Made by a program: the position numbers and the translations under genes. Of a stretch of 64,000 bases of DNA, positions 19,078 through 28,184 are shown one piece after another (position 1 is the stretch's first letter; each line of letters starts with the position of its first letter). The stretch is from contig NZ_JBHTJP010000032.1 in the NCBI RefSeq assembly GCF_042676025.1, positions 310,001 to 374,000 of the forward strand, written 5' to 3'. Under the pieces are notes generated by a model. The model made no database searches. It was not told the origin of the DNA and saw nothing but the letters and a program-made list of their open reading frames with translations. The stretch is from Salinimicrobium gaetbulicola. GTDB lineage: Bacteria; Bacteroidota; Bacteroidia; Flavobacteriales; Flavobacteriaceae.

Positions 19078-20469
19078 TTATCCAAAATATTCTACTTTTT
19101 TTGGACCGCACATTTCCTCCAAAACTTTAAGCTGATCATCTGTATATTCAAATTGAGTATAATTTTTCTTGTAACGTTTATGAGCTTTATTTTTATGCTC
19201 GGTCTTGAAATGAAAATCAGAAATACCTATAAACCTTTCCAATCTTTCATTCTCACTACTTAACTTATCAATATCAATCTTTATCCACCTGTCTTTATCC
19301 AACTTTGATAGTAGATTTTCAATTTTTGCATTCCAGAAGCTCCAGTACCAGCAACACTTTGCAAAAGCATCGAGGTCGTTCCATTCTGTTGTGGTAAATT
19401 CACCCACTTTATCACCTTCAACCCTACAAGCCCTGGAAGAATATAGAGGGTCCATTATCAAACGACCTTTGTTATCAAATTTATTTTTCTCCTGATACCA
19501 GCCACGAGTGAAAGCAGACTTTACGAATTTCTCAGGTTTTCTGATACACCAGATGAATTTTGAATTCGGGAAAATTTCATTAAGAATTGGAACTAAATTT
19601 GAAAGTTTTTGGTCAGATTCTGCATAAATATGGTTCACCGGAATTAAACCAGGTTTACTATAAATCTCTTTTAAATAACCGGTAAGTTCTTCCTTAGAAA
19701 TTATACCATATTCATATTCCGTACTTAACTTAAATAATTCCCAATGTGGTTCATGTTGTCCTTTAATTTTAGGATGTTGGTCTAAAACGGTAGCTATACT
19801 TTGTGAACCCGCTCTTCCTGTAGATAAAATAAAAACCTGTTGTTGACATTCAGAAATTGGAACAAAAAAATCATTTACTATTTCCTCTGAAAGCTTGATC
19901 CCACTTTGGCCACCATATATTTTTTTAGCATTTAGATTATCATAATGTTCGAAATTACGTGTAGAGACCTGTTTAAATCCCGTCTGAACTATTATTGATC
20001 CGGGTTCAACACTTTTATTTAATACTACTCCTATCCCTATTATTGAACCTTCCCCTATTGTAACTCCCGGAGCTATTGAAACATTCATTCCTATCCATAC
20101 GTTTTTACCTATTACGACCGGTTTGGTTTTCAATGTTTGGTCATAAGGCAATGCTTCCCCTTCATAATTATGAGATGAACTATAGATTGAAACATTCCTG
20201 GAAATATGAGTATTGTCACCTATTATAACTCCTCCTTCGGCATTAATAAACGAAGTTCCACCTATATGCACATTATTCCCAATGGTTAACCCTCTAAAAT
20301 TAGAGACCTTTATTTTTCCGTTGATTTTAACGTCTGCGCCAATATTAAACGCTTTCTTATATACAAGACTTGTATAATATTCCCTGATAAACCTATTAAC
20401 ATATAAGTTTTTAAATTCTAAGAAGATGAAAACAATTTTTTTTAAGATCCTAAATAATAATGATTTCAT
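19078..20469 (-). CDS. Fusion of hexapeptide-repeat acetyltransferase and PAPS-dependent sulfotransferase
   Basis: A longer frame begins at TTG 20502, but the first ATG is at 20469 and gives 463 residues. The N-terminal third (about 40-185) is a left-handed beta-helix acetyltransferase with SSHNYEGEALPYD and NVWIGMNVSIAPGVTIGEG. From about residue 213 a sulfotransferase domain begins: QVFILSTGRAGSQSI is a 5'-phosphosulfate-binding loop and FIWCIRKPEKFVKSAFTRGW a 3'-phosphate-binding segment. The protein could both O-acetylate and O-sulfate the same glycan. A PAPS biosynthesis cassette lies upstream in the same locus, which strongly supports the sulfotransferase call. Confidence 0.82.
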   Translation of the reverse strand: MKSLLFRILKKIVFIFLEFKNLYVNRFIREYYTSLVYKKAFNIGADVKINGKIKVSNFRGLTIGNNVHIGGTSFINAEGGVIIGDNTHISRNVSIYSSSHNYEGEALPYDQTLKTKPVVIGKNVWIGMNVSIAPGVTIGEGSIIGIGVVLNKSVEPGSIIVQTGFKQVSTRNFEHYDNLNAKKIYGGQSGIKLSEEIVNDFFVPISECQQQVFILSTGRAGSQSIATVLDQHPKIKGQHEPHWELFKLSTEYEYGIISKEELTGYLKEIYSKPGLIPVNHIYAESDQKLSNLVPILNEIFPNSKFIWCIRKPEKFVKSAFTRGWYQEKNKFDNKGRLIMDPLYSSRACRVEGDKVGEFTTTEWNDLDAFAKCCWYWSFWNAKIENLLSKLDKDRWIKIDIDKLSSENERLERFIGISDFHFKTEHKNKAHKRYKKNYTQFEYTDDQLKVLEEMCGPKKVEYFG

Positions 20470-20517
20470 TGTGTTTTGATTTGGAGTTGGAATTTTATTC
20501 AATAAGCAGGCGCAATT

Positions 20518-21960
20518 CTATCCACCTCCTTTACGAAGTTTCAGAAAATAGAATATTTTATTTTTGTAAAAGAAAAAAGTAAAAACCGAAATTAGTATTA
20601 ATAAAAGCACAATTTTTAATATCAATGCCTCCTTTAGCACATTAGACACCATTAAAAGGTAAATCAACGCAGCCGCCAGGAAAGATGGCGCTAGACCTTT
20701 TATGAATTCTAATAATACCTGGCCAACATTAAAATTAAGCACAATTTTCATCAGGGAATAATCCAGGATTAATTCTATTAATCTAAATGCAACCACAGCA
20801 ATAGCTGATCCGACAATCCCATATTTTATTATCCCAAAATATACCATCGGCAAGTAGAGAACAAGAACCTTAAATAATTGAAATTTGAATTCTATGTTTA
20901 CCTTATTGTTTGCTCTCAAAACACTTGTGATGTTTATAGAGCCGCCATTAATAATAATAGAAGTTGCCACAAGCTGAATGATAATAGTACTTTCTACCCA
21001 TTTTTCCCCAAAAATCCTGGGGATAATGTCCACTCCCAGAATGAAGGCAACCATAATAGGAGTTATTAGTAAAGCATTAAAAAAAACATTATTACTGTAA
21101 ATGAATTCTTGTTTCTTTTTATCAGATTGGAATTTCGAATATATAGGATATAATACCTGATTAAGAATCGATTTCACCTGAGCTCTGATAGAGTCGGTTA
21201 AAATAAAACCAAAGGAATAGAGCCCTAATTCCGTTTTCCCAAGTAATTTCCCAATTAAAAAATAATCTCCCTGTGCCATTATTTTACCAACCAATGCTGA
21301 TAAGGTTGTAAAAAATCCAAATCCGAATAAATCTTTAAAATATTCCCTTTTCCACACCCACTGAGGTGTCCAGCCTGTTGCTTTAAAAAACAAGGGTACA
21401 GCTATAAAAGTGTTCGCTACACTATTAAATACAAGTGCCCATACTCCGGCACCATAATATGCCATGACAAGCGCTATAACACCAGAAGTTATATTGCTGA
21501 AATTATTTATGACCGTTAACCTCTTGAAACTAAGAGATTTTATTAACTGAGCGCGATGCACTAAATTTAAAGGGCTTGCAAGTATCCCTAAACTTAATGC
21601 AGGTACTATATAAAGAAGTAAAGGCTCATCATATAAATCAGCAGTAAGGGGACCAATAATAAAGCTTACAATTAAGAATATCAAAACTGACCAGCCTACA
21701 CCAGTCCAGAAAGCCGTGGAAAAATATTCTTTATTAAGCGACTCTTCTTTTCTTTGGATAAGTACAGCTCCAAATCCTAAATCTGTGAATACCTTTATAA
21801 AACTAGTAAAAACGACTGCCATCCCAATCAATCCAAAATCTTCCGGAAAGAGAATACGAGCCAGAACGATCTTGATAATGAAACCGAATGACCTGTTTAT
21901 AATTGTCTGAATGGATGTCCATTTAACTCCTGTTATTATATCTTTTGCTGTTTCTCCCAA
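20518..21960 (-). CDS. Wzx-type polysaccharide flippase (MOP superfamily)
   Basis: The 480-residue protein has about 12-14 membrane segments and opens with GVKWTSIQTIINRSFGFIIK, typical of the PST/Wzx and colanic-acid-exporter branch of the MOP superfamily. The segment FPEDFGLIGMAVVFTSF is another family hallmark. It flips undecaprenyl-PP-linked repeat units to the periplasm for polymerisation. The start is TTG at 21960, since no ATG lies near the first helix. It is a second flippase next to the ABC-type one at 7373-9142. Confidence 0.88.
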   Translation of the reverse strand: MGETAKDIITGVKWTSIQTIINRSFGFIIKIVLARILFPEDFGLIGMAVVFTSFIKVFTDLGFGAVLIQRKEESLNKEYFSTAFWTGVGWSVLIFLIVSFIIGPLTADLYDEPLLLYIVPALSLGILASPLNLVHRAQLIKSLSFKRLTVINNFSNITSGVIALVMAYYGAGVWALVFNSVANTFIAVPLFFKATGWTPQWVWKREYFKDLFGFGFFTTLSALVGKIMAQGDYFLIGKLLGKTELGLYSFGFILTDSIRAQVKSILNQVLYPIYSKFQSDKKKQEFIYSNNVFFNALLITPIMVAFILGVDIIPRIFGEKWVESTIIIQLVATSIIINGGSINITSVLRANNKVNIEFKFQLFKVLVLYLPMVYFGIIKYGIVGSAIAVVAFRLIELILDYSLMKIVLNFNVGQVLLEFIKGLAPSFLAAALIYLLMVSNVLKEALILKIVLLLILISVFTFFFYKNKIFYFLKLRKGGG

Positions 21961-22001
21961 ATTATACTATCCGTTTCAGTTTTTTTAAATTGTGTAATAC
22001 T

Positions 22002-22856
22002 TTAAAGTGACCCCTTTAAAAACATATATCTAAAAAGCCTTATAAAGGCCAAGAAATCTACAGGATGATTTTTTATGGCCGTCCATTGCCATTTACAGGC
22101 ATCTATTCTTTTTCCCAATTTAAAAGCATTATAGGCAGTGATTTCTGCGAACATTTTTAATATTTTGTTTTCAAAATTCAACCTCTTATATTTTTTATAC
22201 ATATGAGGAAATGAATCATATCTTCCCTGAATACGTTTTTGTTTTTTACCCAAAGTATTCTCATTGAAATAATGCAAGGTGGGAAAATCCTTTGCAATGA
22301 TTTTATAATTATTCTTAGCACAATAATCTGTTATCCTAATAAAAAGTTCCCAGTTTTCAGAATGAGTTAAAGTCCTGTCATATCCTCCAACAGCCTCAAA
22401 TACCTTTTTATTAAGAATACAAGAACCAGATAAAATATTGAGGTAATAATTATGAAAAAGAGGTCCTTTGATTCTCGGCGAATATAATTTCTTAGTTAGG
22501 CTATTGTAATATGAACCTGAACATATTCCCAAATTATTCTGTTCCTCAATAACATTTAAAAAATCCTTTATAGCATTTTGATATAACTGATCATCACTAT
22601 CTAAAAATAATAGGAAGTCCCCCTTGGCCTTTAAAACTCCTATATTTCTGGCGCTACACACCCCCTCCTTTTCACGATAAAAATATTTAATACTTCTATT
22701 TTTGATAAAAGGTTCAATTTCAGTTTTGCTGTTATCAATACTCCCATCATCCACAATGATCAACTCCCAATTAGAGGAATCTTGATTTATTACGGATTCA
22801 ATAGTGGCTCTGATAGTACGGGCATTATTATGTGTTGGAACAATTATTGAAATCAT
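22002..22856 (-). CDS. GT2-family glycosyltransferase
   Basis: The 284-residue GT-A enzyme has MISIIVPTHNNARTIRATIE at the start, the Asp motif LIIVDDGSIDNSKTEI, and LLFLDSDDQLYQNAIKDFL at about 86-104. It is an inverting glycosyltransferase of repeat-unit assembly. Its ATG overlaps the pyruvyltransferase stop by 4 nt, indicating translational coupling, so the two may act on the same residue of the glycan. Confidence 0.85.
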   Translation of the reverse strand: MISIIVPTHNNARTIRATIESVINQDSSNWELIIVDDGSIDNSKTEIEPFIKNRSIKYFYREKEGVCSARNIGVLKAKGDFLLFLDSDDQLYQNAIKDFLNVIEEQNNLGICSGSYYNSLTKKLYSPRIKGPLFHNYYLNILSGSCILNKKVFEAVGGYDRTLTHSENWELFIRITDYCAKNNYKIIAKDFPTLHYFNENTLGKKQKRIQGRYDSFPHMYKKYKRLNFENKILKMFAEITAYNAFKLGKRIDACKWQWTAIKNHPVDFLAFIRLFRYMFLKGSL

Positions 22857-23677
22857 ACATTAATTTTAATTTCCTTAAACAATCTATTTTGTAGGGAATT
22901 AAAATCAGGCAGGGTAGCAGCATTTAAAATTTCTTCAAAAGAAACACCGCTAGTACCCGGAATTATAGGTTTTACTTTTATATCTACGCTTTGAAAATAG
23001 TCATCGAACTTAAAATTTCCTCCAGCTATTTTTTCACTCAATTTAATCCACACAGAAGGAATACCATAAGCGTGAGATAGAATCACTCCATGAAGGGAAC
23101 TTGAGAACGTATATTCACAAGATTTAAGGTCATTAACAAAGGTTTCCAGATCTGAATACACATCAATAAATTTCACATCAGGTTTATTTTTCCATAAAGT
23201 AATTACTTCTGCATCATGGTCAATGTAATGTGGTATAATTCCAAATTTATATGTCTTTTCTACATCGGGATCAAAGAACATCGGTAATAAAATTGCAGGA
23301 TCTCCATATATTTCAGGCACGTCAACCACACCGGCTTTTAATAATTTATTCCGAGTTAATGGACCTCTACAAGCAACCACTTTTTTTGGTTTTACAAAAA
23401 CCCTGGAATCTTCGCGTTTAAATCCGGAACCAATAACCGTTAAATTCCTTACACTTGAATTATCTAACACACTGCCAATAAATGAGTAGACCGGTTTAAT
23501 TCCAAGATTTAAAACTTCCTGAAGGTTGACTACCTTTTTCTCCGTTATTTTTTCAAACAAAAAGGGATTCAAAGCATCTCCAATATTTTTTTTGGTAATA
23601 CCCGATGCCGACCATTTTAAAATACATGAATCCTGATCAAGTATTTTTGTAAAATATTTCAAATATCTATTTGTCAT
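22853..23677 (-). CDS. Polysaccharide pyruvyltransferase (CsaB/WcaK-like)
   Basis: The 274-residue protein has family features: ITKKNIGDALNPFLFEKI near the start, the GSGFKRED and VVACRGPLTRNKL segments (nucleotide-type donor fold), IYGDPAILLPMFF, and SSLHGVILSHAYGIPSVWI near the end. The family transfers enolpyruvate from PEP to form ketal-linked pyruvate on sugars, adding a negative charge. It overlaps the next GT2 by 4 nt. The size is at the short end for the family but the conserved core is intact. Confidence 0.85.
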   Translation of the reverse strand: MTNRYLKYFTKILDQDSCILKWSASGITKKNIGDALNPFLFEKITEKKVVNLQEVLNLGIKPVYSFIGSVLDNSSVRNLTVIGSGFKREDSRVFVKPKKVVACRGPLTRNKLLKAGVVDVPEIYGDPAILLPMFFDPDVEKTYKFGIIPHYIDHDAEVITLWKNKPDVKFIDVYSDLETFVNDLKSCEYTFSSSLHGVILSHAYGIPSVWIKLSEKIAGGNFKFDDYFQSVDIKVKPIIPGTSGVSFEEILNAATLPDFNSLQNRLFKEIKINV

Positions 23678-23782
23678 GATCTGTCAATTTTACCCAATCT
23701 GGATGTAGGGTCCATTTGACTGAATTCTGCAAATTATATTTCTATCTATCTTAAATTACATTTGAAGACAAATAGATTTTTA

Positions 23783-24802
23783 TTAAACTTTATAATACTC
23801 TCTATACCACTCAATAAATTTTTTAACACCTTCTTTTACAGAAGTGGAGGTTTTATACCCATAATCTCTTTCCAACCCGGAGCTGTCAGCCCAGGTAAGG
23901 TTTACGTCCCCGGGTTGCATAGGCATCATTTCCTTTTTGGCTGTAATCCCTAATTGCTCCTCGATTTCCTCAATAAAATTCAATAAATTAACTGGACTGC
24001 CATTTCCAATATTGTATAGAGAAAAGTTAGTCTTAGAAGTATCACTTTTTATTACCTTAAACACGCCCATAATAATATCATCTATAAAGGTGAAATCCCT
24101 CTCCAGGTTGCCTTCATTAAAAACCTTGATAGGTTGATTTTTGGATATAGCATCAGTAAACAGAAACATTGCCATATCTGGTCTTCCCCAAGGGCCATAT
24201 ACAGTAAAAAACCTTAGACCCGTAGTTTTAAAACCATATAAGTGGCTATAGGTATATGCCATTAATTCATTGCTCTTTTTGGTAGCTGCATATAAACTTA
24301 TTGGGTGATCCACATTATCTTCAGTTGAAAAAGGAACCTTTTTATTTTGCCCATATACACTCGAACTGCTTGCATATACAAGGTGTTCTATTTTAAAATT
24401 TCGGCAACATTCAAGGATATTTGCAAAACCTACCAGGTTACTGTCAATATAAGCTTCAGGGTTTTCAATACTATATCTCACCCCTGCCTGAGCAGCCAGA
24501 TTACATACAACGTTGAAATTTTCTTTTTCAAAAATTACAGGAAGATTTTCTCTGTCCTGAAGGTCAAGTCGAAAAAAATTAAATTCAGGATATTTAGAAC
24601 TTTTAATTTCTGAGTTATAGAATTCGGTTTTTAACTTATCTATCCCTAACTCATTTAATCGATCTAGCTTTAGATTGACGTCATAGTAATCGTTTAAATT
24701 ATCAATACCCACAACTGTAAATCCTTCAGCTAAAAGTGTTTTACAAAGATGGAATCCTATAAAACCTGCAGCGCCAGTAACTAATATTTTTTTATTCTTC
24801 AT
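23783..24802 (-). CDS. NAD-dependent epimerase, probable UDP-glucuronate 4-epimerase
   Basis: The 339-residue extended SDR has the NAD motif GAAGFIGFHL at about 9-18, the active-site SSSVYGQNKK, the YAATKKS Tyr-x3-Lys pair, and TVYGPWGRPDMAMFLFTDAI, which is typical of UDP-glucuronate 4-epimerases. It would make UDP-galacturonate from the UDP-GlcA provided by the dehydrogenase at 30261-31655. The ATG start is clear. It follows cysN by 58 nt and precedes the pyruvyltransferase. Confidence 0.8.
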   Translation of the reverse strand: MKNKKILVTGAAGFIGFHLCKTLLAEGFTVVGIDNLNDYYDVNLKLDRLNELGIDKLKTEFYNSEIKSSKYPEFNFFRLDLQDRENLPVIFEKENFNVVCNLAAQAGVRYSIENPEAYIDSNLVGFANILECCRNFKIEHLVYASSSSVYGQNKKVPFSTEDNVDHPISLYAATKKSNELMAYTYSHLYGFKTTGLRFFTVYGPWGRPDMAMFLFTDAISKNQPIKVFNEGNLERDFTFIDDIIMGVFKVIKSDTSKTNFSLYNIGNGSPVNLLNFIEEIEEQLGITAKKEMMPMQPGDVNLTWADSSGLERDYGYKTSTSVKEGVKKFIEWYREYYKV

Positions 24803-24835
24803 TAAAAAAGATTTCTTCAGTTTTCTCTAGCTCAT

Positions 24836-24856
24836 TATACTTAATTATCAAGTATA
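24836..24856. repeat. Short AT-rich inverted repeat between cysN and the epimerase gene
   Basis: Arms TATACTT and AAGTATA (7 bp, perfect) flank a 7-nt loop just after the cysN stop. It could be a weak attenuator separating the PAPS cassette from downstream genes, but no T-tract follows on the minus strand. Confidence 0.3.
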
Positions 24857-24860
24857 AAAT

Positions 24861-26117
24861 TTAAACAATCATCCCCGCGGCTACGGTTTCGTTCGTATTC
24901 TCATCAATTAGTATTATGCTACCAGTATTCCTGTTATCCCGGTAAGCATCAGTCATTAATGGTCGGGTACAGCGAATTTTTACCCGCCCAATGTCGTTCA
25001 TGGTAAGATCCTTATCGTCATTTATACGGTTATAGGTATTTATATCCACCTTATAGATCACTTCTTTGATCATCGCTCTCTGCTCATTAGAAGTATGCAT
25101 AATGGTATACTTAGCCCTTGGTTTGGCGGCTTCATTATTTAACCAGCAAAGCATCACATCAAATTCCTGGGAGCTTTCAGGCTGATTGTTCTTTCTTACG
25201 ATCATATCTCCCCTGCTCACGTCAATATCGTCCTCCAATGTTATGGCCACTGACATTGGTGCATAGGCTTCCTGAACCTCCTGTTCACCGGCATTGATAG
25301 ATTTTATGGTAGAAGTAAATCCCGAAGGTAAAACGGCTACTTCGTCTCCTACCCGGTAAATCCCACTTGCTACCCTACCGGCATAGCCCCTGTAGTCTCT
25401 AAATTCATCACTTTGAGGCCTCAAAACGGTTTGAACCGGGAAACGGGCATCGATCTTATTAATATCACTACTGATGTGTAATGTCTCTAGAATATTTAAT
25501 AAAGTTCCTCCCTGATACCAATCCATTTCAGTAGATCTGTTCACCACATTGTCGCCTTTTAAGGCACTTATAGGAATAAACCGGACATCCTTGACCAGGA
25601 GCTTTGAAGAAAATTCCTCAAATTGTCCAATGATATCATTGTAAACCTCTTCGGAATAGTCCACAAGATCCATTTTGTTTATACAAACGATCAAGTGTGG
25701 AATGTTTAATAGAGACGCAATAAAAGAATGCCTTTTAGTCTGTTCGATAACTCCATGACGGGCATCAATCAAAATTACTGCTGCGTTTGCCGTAGAAGCC
25801 CCGGTCACCATATTACGGGTATATTGAATATGCCCCGGTGTATCTGCGATTATGAATTTCCTTTTGGGAGTAGTGAAATATCGGTAAGCTACATCAATAG
25901 TGATCCCTTGCTCTCTTTCATCTTTTAATCCGTCTGTGAATAAGGCTAGATCTACACCATCATGCCCTTTTTTGGCGCTAGTCGCTGTTACCGAATCGAG
26001 TTGATCTTCAAAGATAGATTTGGAATCATATAGTAATCTTCCTATTAATGTACTTTTCCCGTCATCTACACTTCCTGCGGTGGTAAATCTTAGAAGTTGG
26101 TTATTATTTATTTCCAT
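24861..26117 (-). CDS. cysN: Sulfate adenylyltransferase subunit 1 (GTPase subunit)
   Basis: The 418-residue translation-factor GTPase has the P-loop GSVDDGKSTLIGRLL at 15-29, switch motif DTPGHIQYTRNM and the G4 motif NKMDLVD. Domains 2 and 3 of the EF-Tu-like fold follow, ending without a fused CysC kinase. With CysD it forms ATP sulfurylase, making APS from sulfate and ATP driven by GTP hydrolysis. Its place inside a glycan locus with a sulfotransferase and without APS/sulfite reductase genes points to sulfate donor supply rather than cysteine synthesis. Confidence 0.96.
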   Translation of the reverse strand: MEINNNQLLRFTTAGSVDDGKSTLIGRLLYDSKSIFEDQLDSVTATSAKKGHDGVDLALFTDGLKDEREQGITIDVAYRYFTTPKRKFIIADTPGHIQYTRNMVTGASTANAAVILIDARHGVIEQTKRHSFIASLLNIPHLIVCINKMDLVDYSEEVYNDIIGQFEEFSSKLLVKDVRFIPISALKGDNVVNRSTEMDWYQGGTLLNILETLHISSDINKIDARFPVQTVLRPQSDEFRDYRGYAGRVASGIYRVGDEVAVLPSGFTSTIKSINAGEQEVQEAYAPMSVAITLEDDIDVSRGDMIVRKNNQPESSQEFDVMLCWLNNEAAKPRAKYTIMHTSNEQRAMIKEVIYKVDINTYNRINDDKDLTMNDIGRVKIRCTRPLMTDAYRDNRNTGSIILIDENTNETVAAGMIV

Positions 26118-26168
26118 TTGAATTGTAAGCTTTAAGAAGTATCTAATTTTAAATTTGATGCAAGTCGA

Positions 26169-27074
26169 TTAAAAATAACCCTGTTTCTTTCTATCTTCCA
26201 TCGCGGTTTCTGAACGCTTGTCATCTGATCGGTCGCCTCGTTCGGTTTTTCGCATAGCTGAAACTTCTTCAACTATTTTCTCTAACGTATCGGCTTCTGA
26301 TTCAATCCCTCCGGTGATGGTAATATCACCAAGTGTTCTGAATCGGATCTTTTTCTTCTGAATTTCTTCTCCTTCCTCTAATTTTAAAAATTCAGAAGTA
26401 GGGATCCATGAATTATTTCTCCAAACCACTTCTCTTTCGTGAGCAAAGTATAAGGAAGGAATACTGATGTTTTCCCTTTTTATGTAATTCCAGACATCCA
26501 TTTCGGTCCAGTTACTTATAGGGAAAGCACGGAAGTGCTCACCTTCAAACTGTTTTCCGTTTAAAAGGTTCCAAAGCTCAGGTCGCTGGTTTTTCGGGTC
26601 CCATTCCCCAAAGTCATTCCTGTGAGAAAAGAAACGTTCTTTTGCACGGGCTTTTTCTTCATCTCTACGGCCACCGCCAATAGCACAATCAATCTTATTA
26701 TTTTCAATTGCATCCAGCAAAGTGGTAATTTGAAGAGCATTCCTCGTAGCGTTCTTACCTCTCTCTTCTGCTACTCTACCATTGTCAATAGACTCCTGAA
26801 CAGATCCTACAATGAGTTTTACACCAAGCTCCTTAATTAAATCATCCCTGAATTTGATGGTTTCTGGAAAATTATGACCGGTATCCACATGCATTAAAGC
26901 AAAAGGGATCTTGGCAGGATAAAAAGCTTTTTTTGCCAGATGGGTAACTAATATGGAATCTTTACCTCCTGAAAAGAGAATTACAGGATTTTCAAACTGA
27001 GCCCAAACTTCTCTTAGGATATATATAGCTTCAGACTCTAATTCATCTAAGTAATTCAAATAATATTTACTCAT
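26169..27074 (-). CDS. cysD: Sulfate adenylyltransferase subunit 2
   Basis: The 301-residue PP-loop ATP pyrophosphatase of the PAPS-reductase-like fold has the loop LFSGGKDSILVTHLA at 33-47. It also has MHVDTGHNFPETI, GGRRDEEKARAKER and the C-terminal MRKTERGDRSDD found in CysD. It is the catalytic adenylyltransferase subunit paired with CysN downstream (51-nt gap). Its start overlaps the cysC end by 8 nt, so the cassette is tightly coupled. Confidence 0.96.
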   Translation of the reverse strand: MSKYYLNYLDELESEAIYILREVWAQFENPVILFSGGKDSILVTHLAKKAFYPAKIPFALMHVDTGHNFPETIKFRDDLIKELGVKLIVGSVQESIDNGRVAEERGKNATRNALQITTLLDAIENNKIDCAIGGGRRDEEKARAKERFFSHRNDFGEWDPKNQRPELWNLLNGKQFEGEHFRAFPISNWTEMDVWNYIKRENISIPSLYFAHEREVVWRNNSWIPTSEFLKLEEGEEIQKKKIRFRTLGDITITGGIESEADTLEKIVEEVSAMRKTERGDRSDDKRSETAMEDRKKQGYF

Positions 27075-27663
27075 TGTATTCTAATTTTGCTTGTAAAACT
27101 TTGAAGATCCTTTCTACAGACTCTTCGATACTTTCATTTTCAGTTTTCACCTCTATATGAGGATTTTCAGGCTTCTCATAAGGAGAAGAAATACCGGTGA
27201 AATTTTTTATCTCGCCCTGTCGTGCTTTTTTATAAAGACCTTTTACGTCTCTTTGCTCACACACTTCCAAAGGTGTATTTACAAAAACCTCAATGAAATT
27301 ATCGGCACCTATAATTTCTTTAGCGTGTTTCCTGTCAGCTTTCAAAGGAGAAATAAAAGCAGTAATGGTAATGATACCAGCGTCTATAAATAATTTCGCT
27401 ACTTCAGAGATCCTCCGGTTATTTTCAGTACGATCTTCTTCCGTAAAGGTTAATCCTTTATTCAAACCACTGCGGATGTTATCTCCATCCAGAGAATAGG
27501 TTCGGAGGCCCATATCAAAGAATTTCTTTTCCAACTGGTTGGCGATAGTCGATTTCCCAGATCCCGATAGTCCGGTAAACCAGACTACAAAGGAATTATG
27601 GTTATTCAAACGGTTCCTGTCCTCTTTTGAAATATGATAGGTATGTTTAATTATATTTTTCAA
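27067..27663 (-). CDS. cysC: Adenylylsulfate kinase
   Basis: The 198-residue P-loop kinase has Walker A GLSGSGKSTIANQL at 31-44, the APS-binding DGDNIRSGLNKGL and RRISEVAKLF, and FISPLKADRKHAKEI. It phosphorylates APS at the 3' position to give PAPS, the donor for sulfotransferases. A TTG start at 27663 is used because no ATG precedes the conserved N-terminus. The cysC stop overlaps the cysD start. A stand-alone kinase with cysND in a polysaccharide operon fits glycan sulfation. Confidence 0.95.
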   Translation of the reverse strand: MKNIIKHTYHISKEDRNRLNNHNSFVVWFTGLSGSGKSTIANQLEKKFFDMGLRTYSLDGDNIRSGLNKGLTFTEEDRTENNRRISEVAKLFIDAGIITITAFISPLKADRKHAKEIIGADNFIEVFVNTPLEVCEQRDVKGLYKKARQGEIKNFTGISSPYEKPENPHIEVKTENESIEESVERIFKVLQAKLEYNE

Positions 27664-27692
27664 ATCATTTTTAATTTCTGAATAGCCGGCGG

Positions 27693-28184
27693 TTAATCCA
27701 CCATTTTTTCATTGTTAACAGACTTTACTTGTGGCTCAAGTTGAGTTTTTCTTTCTTCAGCAGTTCGTCGGGAAGGTAATCCGAAATCAATTTTATACCA
27801 GGTACGTTCATGCAAATAATATAATACCATTTTAGTCACTACTTCTGCTGCACCAATTTTAAAACCTGTCATTGGATTTCCTGAAATGATCCAGGCAAGA
27901 ACCATGGTATCTAATGTACCAATGAACCTCCAGGAAAAAGTTTTCGCAAGGTGTCTTTTTTTACTGTCATGCCCATTCCTTTTAACACCCATTTTAACTT
28001 TAAACCATGCTCTTTCGTGGAGATAATACAGGACCATCTTGGTGATGACTTCGGCAACTCCCACTTTAAGTCCGGTGGAGGGACTACCCGAAATGAACCA
28101 CGCCAGCAGAATAGTATCAATTGTTCCAACTATTCTCCAGGTAATGGCCTTGGCAATATGTCTTTTATACGTTTTATCTTTCAT
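27693..28184 (-). CDS. Tandem DUF2061 membrane protein in the PAPS cassette
   Basis: The 163-residue protein is two copies of one DUF2061 unit. Copy 1 runs from RHIAKAITWRIVGTIDTILL to YLHERAWFKV (about 8-64), and copy 2 from RHLAKTFSWRFIGTLDTMVL to YLHERTWYKI (about 77-134). Each copy has two membrane segments and ends YLHER(A/T)W. A charged tail of 25-30 residues follows. The function is unknown, but the gene is embedded between cysC and cysQ and overlaps cysQ by 11 nt, so a role in sulfate or nucleotide handling is plausible. Transport has not been shown. Confidence 0.8.
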   Translation of the reverse strand: MKDKTYKRHIAKAITWRIVGTIDTILLAWFISGSPSTGLKVGVAEVITKMVLYYLHERAWFKVKMGVKRNGHDSKKRHLAKTFSWRFIGTLDTMVLAWIISGNPMTGFKIGAAEVVTKMVLYYLHERTWYKIDFGLPSRRTAEERKTQLEPQVKSVNNEKMVD

